A program made the translations under genes and the position numbers. Below the pieces are notes generated by a model that worked only from the letters and a program-made list of their open reading frames with translations, made no database searches and was not told the origin of the DNA. A stretch of DNA of 64,000 nucleotides from Heligmosomoides polygyrus polygyrus (lineage: Eukaryota; Nematoda; Chromadorea; Rhabditida; Heligmosomidae). Location of the stretch: contig OX377201.1 in NCBI GenBank assembly GCA_947396885.1, positions 68,918,983-68,982,982 on the forward strand, written 5' to 3'. This document shows, in pieces, positions 22,348-33,226 of the stretch. The stretch's first letter is position 1; every line of letters starts with the position of its first letter.

Positions 22348-25090
22348 TCAGCGGGGACCACAACTCTTCCAGACCGCTCGATCTCTGGCAGTTTGCATCC
22401 AGTGAGGCAGACTCCGTTCTCTGAAAGATCTTGAGAATGAGTCTGCCCATCCCAGGATCGTCCCAGTGGTCTCTTCTGGTCTCTCATTCTGTGACACGGA
22501 GACTCCATCTATCGTCCTTTCGTCGAAGCAGGTGTCCGGCTCAGCGATATTTGGACTTCTTCATGTACTGCAGCGGGTCTGCTAATTGCGACTTCTTCCC
22601 TAGCTCCAAGCTTCGTAGGCCTTTTTGCCATTGCTGACGAAGGCTTGTCCTCAGAAGACATCTCTCCAGTGCACGATGCGTAGTTTGCATTGTTCTGGCG
22701 ATTGTCTTGTTGTCGGGCCAGGTTTCCGTCAAGTAACACATCGCAGGCAGTACAGAGGCGTTGAATATCGAGGCACTGAAGCTGAGATCCTTGACCTGAT
22801 CGGTGACTTCGCGAATCGAACTGAAGGCTGCCCATGCTGCGCGTCTCCTGTAAGCAATTTCAGGAGCGAGGTCGTTATCCATGTTCAGCTCTCTTCCTAG
22901 ATAGACGTAGGAGTCGACCTGTTGTAGAGCGACTCCATTTAACCTTACGAGTCCCGTGTCACACCACTGGTTGACCATAAATTGCGTTTTGGACATATTC
23001 ATGTCCAATCCAATCTTCATACCTGCCACATTGAGCTCGTTCAGCATTTCCTCGACTTCTGCCGTGCTGGTAGAGATGAGAACAATACCGTCGGCGAAGC
23101 GAAGGTTGCTGATCCGTTTACCGTCGACAAGGTAGCCTTTGTCGTCCCAGTTCAAGTCTTTCATGGCATCCTGCAGTGCCGCTGTGAGCAGCTTAGGAGA
23201 AGTCGTGTCTCTCTGCCGTACTTCTTTCCCGATACAATATTGAGCTTTCGATCGAACAACTGGATGGTGGTCGATGTGTTCGAGAAGCATTCGTCGAGAA
23301 GTCGGATGTAGGGCGATGGTATGCCAGCATGCACAAGCGCGTTAAGAATGGCGTTGATTTCCACAGAGTCGAACGCTTTCCGATAATCCACGAATACAAG
23401 GACAAGTGGGAGGTGGTATTCGCGGCTCCTCTCGATGAGCTGTGAGACAGTCTGAATATGGTCCATGCAGGAGAAATCCTTGCGAAACCCTGCTTGCTCC
23501 ACTGGCTGATGCTCATCCAAGCAACGCTCCATGCGGTTAAGCAGTATCTTGGTGAAGATCTTGTGCACAACCGAGAGAAGACTGATGGGTCGATAGTTGT
23601 TGATATCCTCTTGCTGATCTTTTTTGAAGATTAGAACTGCTTTCGACTCCTTTCATGAGTCCGGAGTCCTAAGTGAGCAGAGGGCACTGCCACCCGCACG
23701 AAGGAAAAGCAGAAATGCCGTACGGTCCGGGAGCAGTGCCCGGCTTCATCCTTCTGATGGCATAAGCAACTTCTGATTCCTGAATGGGAGGTACTTCCTC
23801 AGCTGGTGGCATCAAGCGTTTCGGGACAGTGATGGAAGAACGGAACAGATCTGTGTAGAATTCTTGAACGATGGCCTCCATCGCTCTTCGAGACGTTTGC
23901 GTTGTTCCATCCTTATCCACAAGGGCTGACATTATTGCCTTCTGATCGCAGAGATCTCGTTTGCAGCGCTTTATGCTTGAACCTTTCCCATCGGCTTCTA
24001 ATAGCTTCAATCTTCTGTAGGCTTGAATGGACTCCTTCACTGCAATTCGACAGGCCTTCGAGATGGTGACTTTTTCCAGATCCATTTTAGCACTAGGATC
24101 CATTTTAGCAGCTCTTCTGTGCTCCAAGAGTTCAATCGCATGTGCGTTGAGTCTTGAAACAGACGGTGACGTGGCTCCGCAAGAGCTGCTAGCACATTTC
24201 AACAGCCCTTTGGAGAGAAGGTCGTAGTCTTCCGATGGATCTTCAAGAAGATTCCAATCATACGACTTTATTGCATATTCCAACTCCTCAGACTTGAATG
24301 TGGGGATCCTCACCGGTGCCGGTTTATGAGTGTCACGCTTGAACATCCTCTTTTTGAGAGTCAGCTTCGCACGGACAAGACGGTGATCCGAGCCGGTGCC
24401 AAATGAAGGCAGCACGGAGACGTCGAACAGACTCCAGCGTCTGTTTGTAAGAACATGGTCGATCTCCGAACGTGTTTCTTCATTTGGACTTTCCCAGGTC
24501 ATCGTCGGTTTGAAGGCTTCTTAAACATAGAATTTCCATGGTAGAGACTGCACGCGGATAGGAAGTCTGTCAGGCGCTCTCCGTTTTCGTTCCTTGAGGA
24601 AGTTCCATGTGGTCCTAGCCTCCATTCGTCGTGATCATTCGTACCGACGATGGCGTTAAAGTCACCAACGACAACTTTGTAGTAGCTCTTCTCGTCGTTG
24701 ACAGTCCTTTCGAACAGCTTGTAGAATTCCTCCTTTTCTTCATCTGTGGCCGCAGATGTTGGAGCATATCCATTTGTGATGGAGATGGTTCCTTGATCTT
24801 TGGTTTCCTGACGAAGAACAGCTACTCGCGGACTGATGATTTTGTAAGAGTCTACTAGGTGGTGCACTGACGAATTGACGAGAAATCCAACTCCGCCAAT
24901 ATTCTTTCTGTCCACCTTTGCTCCGATAACGAGAAGCTCGTTGTGTTCGGTCCTTCTTATGGTTTTCGTTCTGCCTTTCGTTTCCTGCAGGGCGATAACG
25001 TCGTATTTGATGTTGCGGTTTCTGTAAAGCAGTGTCCGAAGATCCTGCTCAGATGCGATCGAACGACAGTTATAAGTGCAGACGAATAGG
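22348..25090 (-). pseudogene. Near full-length LINE (endonuclease-reverse transcriptase)
   Basis: From 25,090 downward the minus strand encodes an endonuclease: D-V-I-A-L-Q-E-T, then V-V-V-G-D-F-N-A, then I-D-H-V-L-T-N-R and S-D-H-R-L-V. A linker and reverse transcriptase follow, with A-G-F-R-K-D-F-S-C-M-D-H-I-Q-T, then V-D-Y-R-K-A-F-D-S-V, and an R-F-A-D-G box near 23,085 where F-A-D-D is expected. The C-terminal part R-P-L-G-R and the final R-D-R-A-V-W-K-S-C lead to a TGA at 22,348-22,350. Frame changes occur near 23,200, 23,640, 24,500 and 22,540. The aspartate-to-glycine change in the catalytic box would abolish polymerase activity on its own. It is the same family as 14,070-16,105 but retains nearly the whole endonuclease. 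Confidence 0.85.
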
Positions 25091-25179
25091 CAGTTTCCGT
25101 GTCATGGTGGGAGGGAGTTTCCGGTAGTCCGATTCCAATGACGTCCTGATAGCTTAACTCCGAGATTAGATGGCCCCTC

Positions 25180-25223
25180 GCCGGAGGTGGATGCAACCGA
25201 CGTCGTAGAAGTCCACCTCCGGC
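25180..25223. repeat. 12-bp hairpin in LINE leader
   Basis: GCCGGAGGTGGA at 25,180-25,191 pairs perfectly with TCCACCTCCGGC at 25,212-25,223 across a 20-nt loop. It lies about 100 bp upstream of the recognisable endonuclease start, probably in the 5' leader of the element. Confidence 0.7.
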
Positions 25224-26035
25224 GCGCGAAGGACTGGGGCGCGGGTATAGTTGTTTGAGCCGTAGCGGTGGTCTGGTTACTCACACGTTCCTGGCCAGGG
25301 ATACATGAGAGCCGCCCATACACGACAAAGCATCGTGCACTGCGTGACGATTTGTGCTGTTAGCCATCACTAAGTGATGTTCACCCCTTCACCGCGATGA
25401 GGTGGCACATGAAGGGGAAGTTGAAAACACTCAAGCAATACATCACATCACAGATCAGAAGAACCGAAAACTTGATATGCCTGCGCGCGGGTAGAACCCA
25501 CATTTGGTTTCGAGAGCGTGCATCAACTTCTGCCTCCCGCTGGTTGCGTTACTTGCTTTCGTCTTCTTTCGGTGGGAAAACCTTACTGAAAATTCCCTAA
25601 ATCACTCTCAAGCCAGTACATCCTGAGTACTCGGTATTGCCGCATTTACCGTTTATAGTTGCTTAATTGCCAACCAAGGTGTTGAGCTTTCGTTTTATAA
25701 CAAGATCTTCTGACAACACCTGGGCTCACATGCGTCTTGTGTTTTTTCCGATTACAATGAATACATGTTCATCCTTCATATTATTAGTCCGTGTTCTGTC
25801 AGGTACTCAGGTCATTTACTATTTCAGAATGAGCTCAGGTCAGGTTTCACATCCAATAGTCGAGCTCTCCGTCTCGGATTACCTTCTTATTCTTCCAGCC
25901 CATTTAAAAATTTGCATGATTCAGTGACACTCCGGCTAGATCCCATTCTATGACAACGGCCCTCATTGACCAGTGTACAGTACTACTAGCACGATATGAA
26001 AATGTGTTATAAATACCAAGTTTTCTCACCTTGAA
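25224..26035. other. LINE leader remainder and unassigned DNA
   Basis: The first ~170 bp probably still belong to the 5' leader of the minus-strand LINE; its 5' limit could not be fixed. The rest holds no recognisable gene or repeat. Confidence 0.35.
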
Positions 26036-26680
26036 ACCTAGTCATCTTCATTTTATACGACTTGTCTGTTCTTTGCCAACGAGGTTTTTGGATGAAATAT
26101 TTATTTATGGCCGTCTTTCCTCCAAGATTTTAGACAGAACGCGTGAAGAAGTATGCCAAAGTACGTGGCGTAAGACATCATCACGTCATATAATATTAGG
26201 CTGGCCGGAACGTTCTAACGTTTCTGAGTGGTTCACTTCCAACGGTCATAACTCCTTCATGCTCACCATTTTCTTCTTCTTCTTCATGATTTGATCGGGA
26301 GAATTGGCGCAAATATTCCAGGAATGCGGACCTCCAACTAAGCGGGACAAACGCTGAAGGAGGAGAAGAAGAAGAAGTTTCGACCTTGTCGTCGCCTTCA
26401 GAGGCCCAGAATTCCCCGCTGGCGAGTAGCGATTGTGCTACCAACAAGAGTTAGTCGATGACGACAACGAGCGTCTCTGAACTTCGAAGTTAGTCGCTAC
26501 TTGTCATCGACTAACTCTGGGTGGTAATGCAATCGCTACTCACCAGCGGTGGAATTCTGAGCCTCCGATGACGACGACAGGGTCGAAACGTCGGGCCATT
26601 AACAAATATTCCACCTACAAACCTCGCTAGCAAAGAACATACAAGGCATATACAATGAGAAAGTGCTTTTTGGAAATTGG
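26036..26680. mobile_element. Foldback element interrupted by a later insertion
   Basis: Inner arms 26,377-26,463 and ~26,503-26,589 pair closely, and both end in TTAGTCGATGAC at the centre. Outer arm pieces also pair: 26,036-26,116 (CTTTGCCAACGAGGTTT) against 26,594-26,680 (complement of CTTTGCTAGCGAGGTTT). The left arm is split by ~260 bp (26,117-26,376) that has no counterpart on the right. Confidence 0.75.
26117..26376 (+). mobile_element. Insertion ending in an RTE 3' end
   Basis: The last ~90 bp (26,286-26,376) read as the final residues of the RTE ORF (D-R-E-N-W-R-K-Y...R-N-A-D-L) with a one-base frameshift, followed by the GAAGAAGAAG tail. The preceding ~170 bp do not match RTE in this window. 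It could be a short nonautonomous element with a borrowed RTE 3' end. The target duplication is unclear (TTTC on both sides at best). Confidence 0.55.
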
Positions 26681-28467
26681 TTCTTTGTGTAAAGCGCATG
26701 TCCCTTCTCGCCTTTTTACGTGTCGTCTGACTTCAGTATTTATTTATTTGTGGACGCACGAAAATTGCGTTTAAAACAGCTAGTTGTCGTCGTAAGTAAT
26801 AGAGATAGGTAATATCCCTTAAGGAAAACAAAACTGATTACAATGCATGATTCACACCTCCACGTAGTTTTCTGAGAATAAACGCACTATCAATAAAAAT
26901 GGTTAATGAGATGCTTAGCCACTGCCAGCACCTCTGCATATTCTGAGTTCCAAACTATAGATCCTTGCGAGACGGTGACTGCCTTTCGCTTATAAGCGTG
27001 CAGCGAAACAGGATTTGATTACAGTGTAATTATATATTCATTTTTGGTGTGATTACAAAACTCCTGAGGGAATTTCAAGTTGGAATCCTAGCATGTTTGT
27101 AAGGTCAACATATTGACCTGTCATTTTTAGTTACCGGCCGGGTGCGTAACGGCTTCTTAATTTACCGAAACACAAAACATTACAGCAGCTTTTTACCTCA
27201 AGAGAGTGCAAACGAAGGCACAACGTCCAGAAAGAAATAAGACTAAAGCCTTTGGCCTCAGCCACGTAATACGCAGGTGCACCATCTAATAAAAAGGGCA
27301 GCGTTGTCGGTTTTCCAAAATGAAGCTCATCTTAGTCAATCATTTATTGTGCTCTATTAAATATGAAACTCTGACTATTACACAGTAAAAAAAATTAAGT
27401 TCCTCAGCACCAATCTTCGACACGATTAGCAGTCGTATTCAAAATCGTCGATTTTAACAAACAAAATTAATTTCCAAAACAAAACACCCTAAACACCAGA
27501 ATCAGACGGCTAATACTTTTACTACATGGGTTGAGTTTTAAATTTTTCTATTTCGTTTTCCCGAATTCAAAGCAAGCGCTCTGAAGTGTCATATTTGTAG
27601 CGGCTCATCACTTTATCACTAGCGACCATTTTAATTTATGACTCGTTGATTTCCTTTGTACTCTTGAGAGGTTTTGTTCTCTAGAACGTTGGTCACTGAA
27701 GGTGAAAAGTGCGGGATTTCATTTTCAATCAGTTCAAGTTCGCCAGCAGTCCAGCTACGAGTGAAGCACATACAGAAAGTCACCGGAAAGTTCATTCCCG
27801 ACCGAATAAATTGTTGGAGATGGGATCAGAAGTTACTCCCGCCAGGAATGTTAAAAAAGCAATCCACTCCCGGGGCGACCAACTGCCGTAAACAAAGGCA
27901 GCAGCGCAAATCCATCGAGTCCTTCTCAAACCACTGCAGAACTGACCGCTCTTCCCCACTTCTCTCAATGAATCACCGATCTGAGAGGAGTACAGATCAG
28001 CTGCCTTTTTCAGGTGCACAAGATGGAAGGTATATCGCCTTCGTGCGTTGGCGGAAACTGAGGCAAATCGCTGTGCTTCCGACTGCCGAGAACTCCTGCG
28101 CCGGTTCAAATGAGGGGGGGGGGGGGCTGGATTGAATCTTTGTCAGCGGTGAAGAGCGGATCCTTTTCGAAAAAGCAAAGAAAAAAATTAGTGGTCGGAA
28201 CGTAACGAGTCGGGGGTATTGATGTCGAAACCGGAGTAGCTGCCTCCACGTAGTCAAGCTATCACCGACGCTCGCTGCTGTCAATAACTCGACCAGATCC
28301 AAAAAAATAGTGGAGAAAGGCCGATGTTTCTTTCACGGGGCAGCGCTCGCCCCATACAGCGCTTTGAAAGCTATCAAGAATCGATGAATTCGGTTGGACG
28401 AAAAGCAAGCAACCACAACACACCCCGGGTACTGCGCCGTCTCACTACCCCTGTTCCAGCCGATGGA
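26681..28467. other. No gene recognised
   Basis: AT-rich sequence without a supported gene. A 153-codon plus-strand frame at 27,674-28,135 overlaps minus-strand frames, has no domain and ends in a poly-G tract (28,113-28,125). Confidence 0.4.
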
Positions 28468-28660
28468 GCCACTTCCTCCGCCGTAGGCACTCCACCGAAG
28501 TCGATGAGGTCATTGCGGTGGCGAACGACTTCTTCAGATCGAGATCGACCAAATTCTACCGAGATGGAATCCACTCATTCACTCACTTAAAGTGCAAATG
28601 GAATCTTATTGAAAACAACGACAATTTCGTCATTCAATCCCTTCATTTTTGTTTGTCATA
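28468..28660 (+). pseudogene. mariner-type transposase C-terminal remnant
   Basis: One plus-strand frame reads V-D-E-V-I-A-V-A-N-D-F-F-R-S-R-S-T-K-F-Y-R and then D-G-I-H-S, followed by a K-W-N-L-I-E block. This is the typical C-terminal pattern of mariner transposases (F-Y-x-x-G-I, then R/K-W). The catalytic core was not found upstream in recognisable form, so only a short decayed end is present. Confidence 0.5.
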
Positions 28661-29388
28661 ATCTTATTTTCTGCTGATAAACAAACTTTGTTGGAAACCT
28701 TATGATTCAACCTAATAGGTTAGATTTTCACATAAAACCCTAAGCTTTGCATGAAATACAGCAAAAGATCATGTTCTTCGAAAAAGACCTGTATGATCAA
28801 GAGTTTCGATTTTATACGATTTTCCGAGAAAAAAAAAGAAACGTCGCAAAATCGAACCTCCCCCACCGGTTCGAAGATCGCTGCAGACATTGCTACATTT
28901 TTCCAAATAATTATCGGCAATAGATGAGTTGATATTAAATCTCATCATCCTTATGTCTCCTCCATGCCAAAGTCTCTGCATTCCATGTTTGCCAATGAGA
29001 GCTTGATTTCTGCGGCGTTACGACTAGTAAATCTCGCATCAGAGATAAAAATCAAACACATAGGAAAGTCAAATGTTATGTTCTTCCTTTATTATTTTTG
29101 TTTTTTCGTTGTAAAGCGCACAAGCAAGTGCAATAAATTAACGAATAAACAAGGTGAAAAAACAAAGAAACGTTGCTCTTCCAAAACTGAAAGAGAGAGT
29201 AGGACCCTCCCTCCCCCCCCCCTAAAAAAAAGAAGTAAAAACGAAGTCATGGTACGACCCCTTTCGCTTCTCGAACCTCAATCTTGATCCTGCCCCGACC
29301 CCTAATAGTGTTTATAATGAGCGGAGAAGTCGCATCTGAAACACCGTCGTTCTGTTTTCTTATTTATCTCATCTCTGTTTTTTAACAG
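28661..29388. other. No gene recognised
   Basis: AT-rich stretch with a poly-C tract near 29,211-29,222. The polypyrimidine region at 29,345-29,388 forms the acceptor of the exon that follows. An upstream exon of that gene must exist but could not be placed. Confidence 0.35.
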
Positions 29389-29591
29389 GAATCGTCAACG
29401 GTCAAGCAGATGTCTGAGAGCACAGCAAATGGCACAACACACAGAGGTGAGGTTGCCGCTTAAGTAAAAGCAATATGTTCGTTATTGTTTCAGCACACTT
29501 GTTGGACTATAATCACGGCAAATTTTCTGATAAACAATTTCCTCATCTCTCAAGTTACGATACGCCACTCAAGAGAGATGTGGATCCATGA
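29389..29591 (+). CDS. Last two exons of an unrecognised spliced gene
   Basis: A long pyrimidine tract and TTTTTTAACAG precede an exon at 29,389-29,446. It ends at G|GTGAGG, is followed by a 47-nt intron, and resumes at 29,494 after ATTGTTTCAG. The exons join in frame and end at a TGA (29,589-29,591), giving about 52 residues. The joined C-terminal part is polar (L-L-D-Y-N-H-G-K-F...P-L-K-R-D-V-D-P). Intron size, acceptor and frame continuity are all normal for a nematode gene. Because an ATG lies inside the first exon, this could be a tiny complete ORF, but the exon opens in phase 0 upstream of that ATG, which favours a longer protein. I do not recognise the family. Confidence 0.45.
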
Positions 29592-29959
29592 AAATTTTTC
29601 CTTCGAAAACGATTTGAATGGGCAACCCACGTCTCAATATCATTCACGAATTGTCCTAGAAACCTACTCATTGTTCTCTCTAGCAGCCTCTCATGGATCT
29701 TTCATGCAATAGAAAGCTCGCTAGCTTGTAGACACAACGATAGATCCAATTCAAATGCTTAGTTCTAGTTACGAACAAAATCACTTTCCAAAAATTTCGA
29801 TTTATCGAGCAATTGAAGAAACTTGCTCGAAACGCCCACCGAGCGAGCGTTTTTTAACACGTTGACGACCGCGCCTTCTTCGCGTGTCTGGCGCGTGGGA
29901 CCAACCGATTTTTTGCGACGCCGACAGCGTAACGCGACATCGTGTCGTACGGTCCTACG

Positions 29960-30390
29960 CGACCGCAAAATTAGTCTCTTAGTGGAATGCGATGATGAGG
30001 ATGACGAGGTGGTCCAGGACGACGTTGATACTGAGGGCGATATCCTTGTACTACCAGCTGACGACGATGATGGCTCCGAAAGTGAAGTAATAGAATTCGA
30101 AGCAGAAGATATGGATAGGGAAGTTTGGAAGAGCGATTTTGAAGCCCCAAATCGGTGGAACTTGCGACGGAGTCCGGCTTTCATGACGATGTGTTCGACT
30201 GCGGTAGGCCGATCGATTACTATCGATTGCTTTTCAATGACGAATTGTTAGTTGAAGCCATTACTTCTCGAGAAGCTCAATACATTAATAACCGAAACTT
30301 GTTTTTGTGGACCACGCGTTTTACAACAATGTCTAAAGATGAAGCACACATAGCACAGAAAAGTTCCTCAGAAAGATCAGAATCCAACTA
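29960..30390 (+). pseudogene. piggyBac-like transposase N-terminal fragment
   Basis: An acidic stretch (E-C-D-D-E-D-D-E...D-D-D-D-G-S-E-S-E, ~29,985-30,085) is followed, after a frameshift near 30,150, by P-I-D-Y-Y-R-L-L-F-N-D-E-L-L. This matches the start of the DDE domain of piggyBac transposases (pattern P-I-D/T-x-F-x-L-F-F-x-D-E-L). The frame runs to a TAA near 30,390. The catalytic aspartates and C-terminal cysteine domain are deleted, so the element depends on a full-length relative. Confidence 0.7.
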
Positions 30391-30456
30391 GAAAAATAAA
30401 TTACAAGGCTGTGGCCTGACATCATGTCAGGCCACAGCCTTGTAATTTATTTTTCT
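30390..30456. repeat. 33-bp perfect palindrome near piggyBac right end
   Basis: Arms 30,390-30,422 and 30,424-30,456 are perfect complements around a single base. The right arm ends 14 bp before the element's terminus. A stem this perfect inside an otherwise decayed element suggests recent origin or selection. Confidence 0.9.
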
Positions 30457-30534
30457 GCCTTGTCAACGTGTTAAAAATCGACTTCGAACGAGACTGAGTT
30501 ATCTGAATGGTTAGCTTAGGTAAACAAACCATGA

Positions 30535-30860
30535 CCAAGAAACTCGACAAAAAAGTCAAAGCCAGGAGAATTTTGGAGAGGGAACAAGCTGTACTAATTG
30601 TACCTGAGCGGACTCCAAGAGAAATGACATCGGGATACCTGTGCAAAAATTCCCAAGGAACTGGAAATTGCCGTCCAAAAATAAGCGAAAGAAGTTAATG
30701 TCGCTGAAATTTGATTCGAAGAAGGGTTACTTGTCCACCGTATCGTCCTTCGCCCCACAGACCGGATATCCCGAGCACAGTAAAGAAGATGTGTTCTATT
30801 TCACGCTCATTGTGACCAGGTCTGCAATAGAGGGAGACTGTCTCCCCTTAGACCCTACTA
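30535..30860 (+). pseudogene. RTE endonuclease remnant (second RTE family)
   Basis: Around 30,700-30,850 the frame reads L-K-F-D-S-K-K-G-Y-L-S-T-V-S-S-F-A-P-Q-T-G and then H-S-K-E-D-V-F-Y. This aligns with the endonuclease V-Y-A-P-Q-T-G...D-D-F-Y block of the RTE at 46,083-49,087. Upstream frames resemble the preceding S-K-A-R...G-N-K-L-Y region with frameshifts. It is a heavily decayed fragment. Confidence 0.55.
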
Positions 30861-31697
30861 CATGGAATTCGTGAACCTCAAGAGTGCTCTGGAGAGTTGC
30901 TCGAAAATGAATTACTATAGAACATTCCTTCCATGGTTATAAAGACATATAAGAAGGTTCAGAAGTCCTCGAAGACATTTCTGATCGAAAGAAGGCCAAG
31001 CTCGTCAGCTGTGAACATTGCAAGAGACACATTCTAAGGTTTAAGCTAGCAATGAAAGGCCGCCAACAGGGTGAAATTCTGATACCTCGGGAGTGAGGTG
31101 ATATTGACATGTTTTCAGAAGACAAATTGTCTCAATAAGGTTTATTTGTTTATTTATTCATTTATTTGTTTGTTTGTTTGTTTATTCCATACACTCGAGG
31201 AAGAGTGTTCTCAGATGAAAAGCACATAAACGAATAGTCAGGGAAGGGAGCATGTGGTTTCTAGAAATAGAACCACCTTTTTCAGCCATCTCAGACACAT
31301 TTGAATGTTAAAGTTTTGGATTTATTCAAAAGTCATTAGCCGTACTACAAGAGGCCCTATCCTAGCAATATCGGCACCATTTCGCCATGGTGCTCCTTAT
31401 GCAATAGAGCTTGTCGGAGCTTCAGGACACGGGTACACCAACCATCCGCGTGGAACGACAAGTTGGATAAGGTTAGCAGGAAAGGTGCAAGAACGCAACG
31501 TAATGTGCATAGAAAGGATTGATATCAACATTTCCTCTCAGCATTCGCATAATGAGAAACCACTGAGCTCGCCAATGAATCAGTGTACATTGAACTCAGC
31601 GAACTCAGTATTTTGAACCAAAATATCTGAAAACTCGGAGTAAATGACTAGCAAACTATGTGACACCATGTAGTCTCGAAATGTTGAGCTTATTCAG
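30861..31697. other. No gene recognised; TTTG/TTTA microsatellite
   Basis: A (TTTG/TTTA)n run lies at 31,138-31,187. A frame at ~30,953-31,085 contains C-E-H-C-K-R-H but is short and unassigned. The frame at 31,305-31,616 has no domain. Confidence 0.4.
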
Positions 31698-32338
31698 TTA
31701 AATCTTGAAGGAGCGACAGCTAGTGGCTCCGTGGACGTCTACAGGAAGTGATTCGAACCACCTGGCACACTTGACAAATAAATAGTTAAACATTATATTG
31801 AATTTTCTGTTTCTGATCGTTGGATAAGTAATGTTAAACCCACTCACTAGTTGGTCTAAAAATCCAATAATTTTTTCGGAGTTAATTTTACCTCTTTTCG
31901 TACAATACGGAAGACGAGGCATAGGTTTAACATTACGCGTCTCTCCTGTAAAGTTTTCAATCCAAACATGGCTAATCTCTAGTAGTAGTTTGGAAGATGT
32001 CCCTGCTACTAGGAGGAGTAAAATGGTACCAAAAAAGGCGCGTGAATATCTGTTGAACACGATCGATCCTATGAATGTCCTTTCTTACGATTAGGTGTGG
32101 CCTCCAGACAGGTGAGCTGTATTCCAGGTGGGGCAAAACATGCAACTTGTGAAGGCGTAGCGGTATTGTCTCATTTGATACAACGAAGGATAGAAAATAG
32201 ATTAAGGTAGGCTTTCTTAGTGTTATTATCTATATGTCTTGAAAAATTCAGATTTGATCCAAAGATCATTCCGAGATCTTTAGCTGAGTTACAAGATGCC
32301 AATTTGGTGCATATAAATTTTGATATCATCGGCATGGG
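31698..32338 (-). pseudogene. CR1-like reverse transcriptase thumb and C-terminus
   Basis: Directly after the split catalytic box (A-D-D-I-K-I-Y) the reading continues A-K-D-L-G-M-I-F-G-S-N-L-N-F-S, then L-P-H-L-E-Y-S-S-P-V-W and R-I-D-R-V-Q-Q-I-F-T-R. After frame changes it ends in E-S-L-P-V-D-V-H-G-A-T-S...S-F-K-I and TAA (31,698-31,700). This block order is diagnostic for CR1-type LINE C-termini. The frame is broken at ~32,060 and ~32,200. Confidence 0.75.
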
Positions 32339-32668
32339 CACGTGTAGCGCAGTCGGAGGAGGCGCCGGCTGTCGCGTGCACCCGATACCAGTTACCCGGC
32401 TTAGCTTTTCCCGCCCAGGCCGACCAAGCCTTCCATCCCTCCCATCCCTCCAGGGTCGGTGAATTGGTACCAGACTTGTCTGGGAAAGATAGAGCGTTGA
32501 CGTGTTCATCGGCTGGCTACCGTAAGCCATTGTATGGCCAAATACGCACTCAAGTCACCTCCACGATATCCCGCAGAAGCGCCTGGTTAGGCCCAACGGC
32601 AGAAGTAGAATGCTTGGCGCATCCTAAAAGGGATTGAGTAACGCCGTCCTTTATCCTTTCATCCTTTT
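32339..32668 (+). mobile_element. tRNA-derived SINE family 1 inside the CR1 YADD box
   Basis: The head carries A-box TAGCGCAGTCGG, and the body and TTTATCCTTT tail match the other copies. The flanks ATCATCGGCATGGG (32,325-32,338) and ATCATTGGCATAGG (32,669-32,682) form a 14-bp duplication with two mismatches. On the minus strand those flanks are the codons for the Y-A-D-D catalytic box of the CR1 reverse transcriptase. This copy has an extra CGCCTGGTTAGGCCCAACG stretch in its tail. Confidence 0.9.
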
Positions 32669-32809
32669 ATCATTGGCATAGGCTTGAACTTTGATAGCAT
32701 TATTCGGAGTATTTGGGGAGATTCATGGTGTAAAGCAAGGGAGATAGAGATCCTCCCTGAGGAACACCGCTGATACAGGGATACCTCAGGGAGAATCTCT
32801 GCCGAACCC

Positions 32810-33150
32810 TTAGGCGGGGGGCATTCTTCCATCGCTGCGATGCCATCGCGGCGCTCAGTTCATGGCCATTCCGCCGCACGCGGCCGAATAGTCAAAGAAA
32901 ACTTCGCCGCGGCCACCGCAACAGTGACGGTCGGCATGCGCGATGGCTTCCCGCGCCCATCGCGGGCATGGCATACTTTTTCGCGCCGCGCGCGGAGTTT
33001 AGCGTTGGTCCTGGATGGATAGCCGTCGCGCTCCCTTGCAGAGCGATGGGCGATGCGACCAGCACAGAGAAATTCAAATTCTTTCGCGTCGCTCTGCAAA
33101 ACTCATCGCCGCGATTCCATCGCGGCGACGGGAAGTATGCACGAGGCCTT
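32810..33150. mobile_element. GC-rich ~340-bp insertion in CR1, unidentified
   Basis: It lies between the D-N-R-G-M-T-V and S-G-V-P-Q-G blocks of the reverse transcriptase, which are adjacent in intact CR1 elements. It is rich in CCATCGCGGCG-type motifs and contains a hairpin (TCGCCGCGA...TCGCGGCGA near 33,107-33,127). No target duplication was identified. Confidence 0.5.
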
Positions 33151-33226
33151 ACTGTCATGCCTCTGTTATCAAGGTAGGAACTGAGCCAGTTAAGAAGAGC
33201 CCTGTATACCACGGGGGAGACATAAT

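Larger units (their letters stand above)
29858..30470 (+). mobile_element. Miniature piggyBac-like element with TTAA duplications
   Basis: The element begins CACGTTGAC after TTAA (29,854-29,857) and ends GTCAACGTG before TTAA (30,471-30,474), giving 9-bp perfect terminal inverted repeats and the TTAA target duplication typical of piggyBac. It is 613 bp long. Inside lie a broken N-terminal transposase frame and a 33-bp palindrome close to the right end. Confidence 0.85.

Noticed and set aside
27674..28135. 153-codon plus-strand ORF
   Set aside because: Overlapped by minus-strand frames, of low-information composition, and ending in a poly-G tract.
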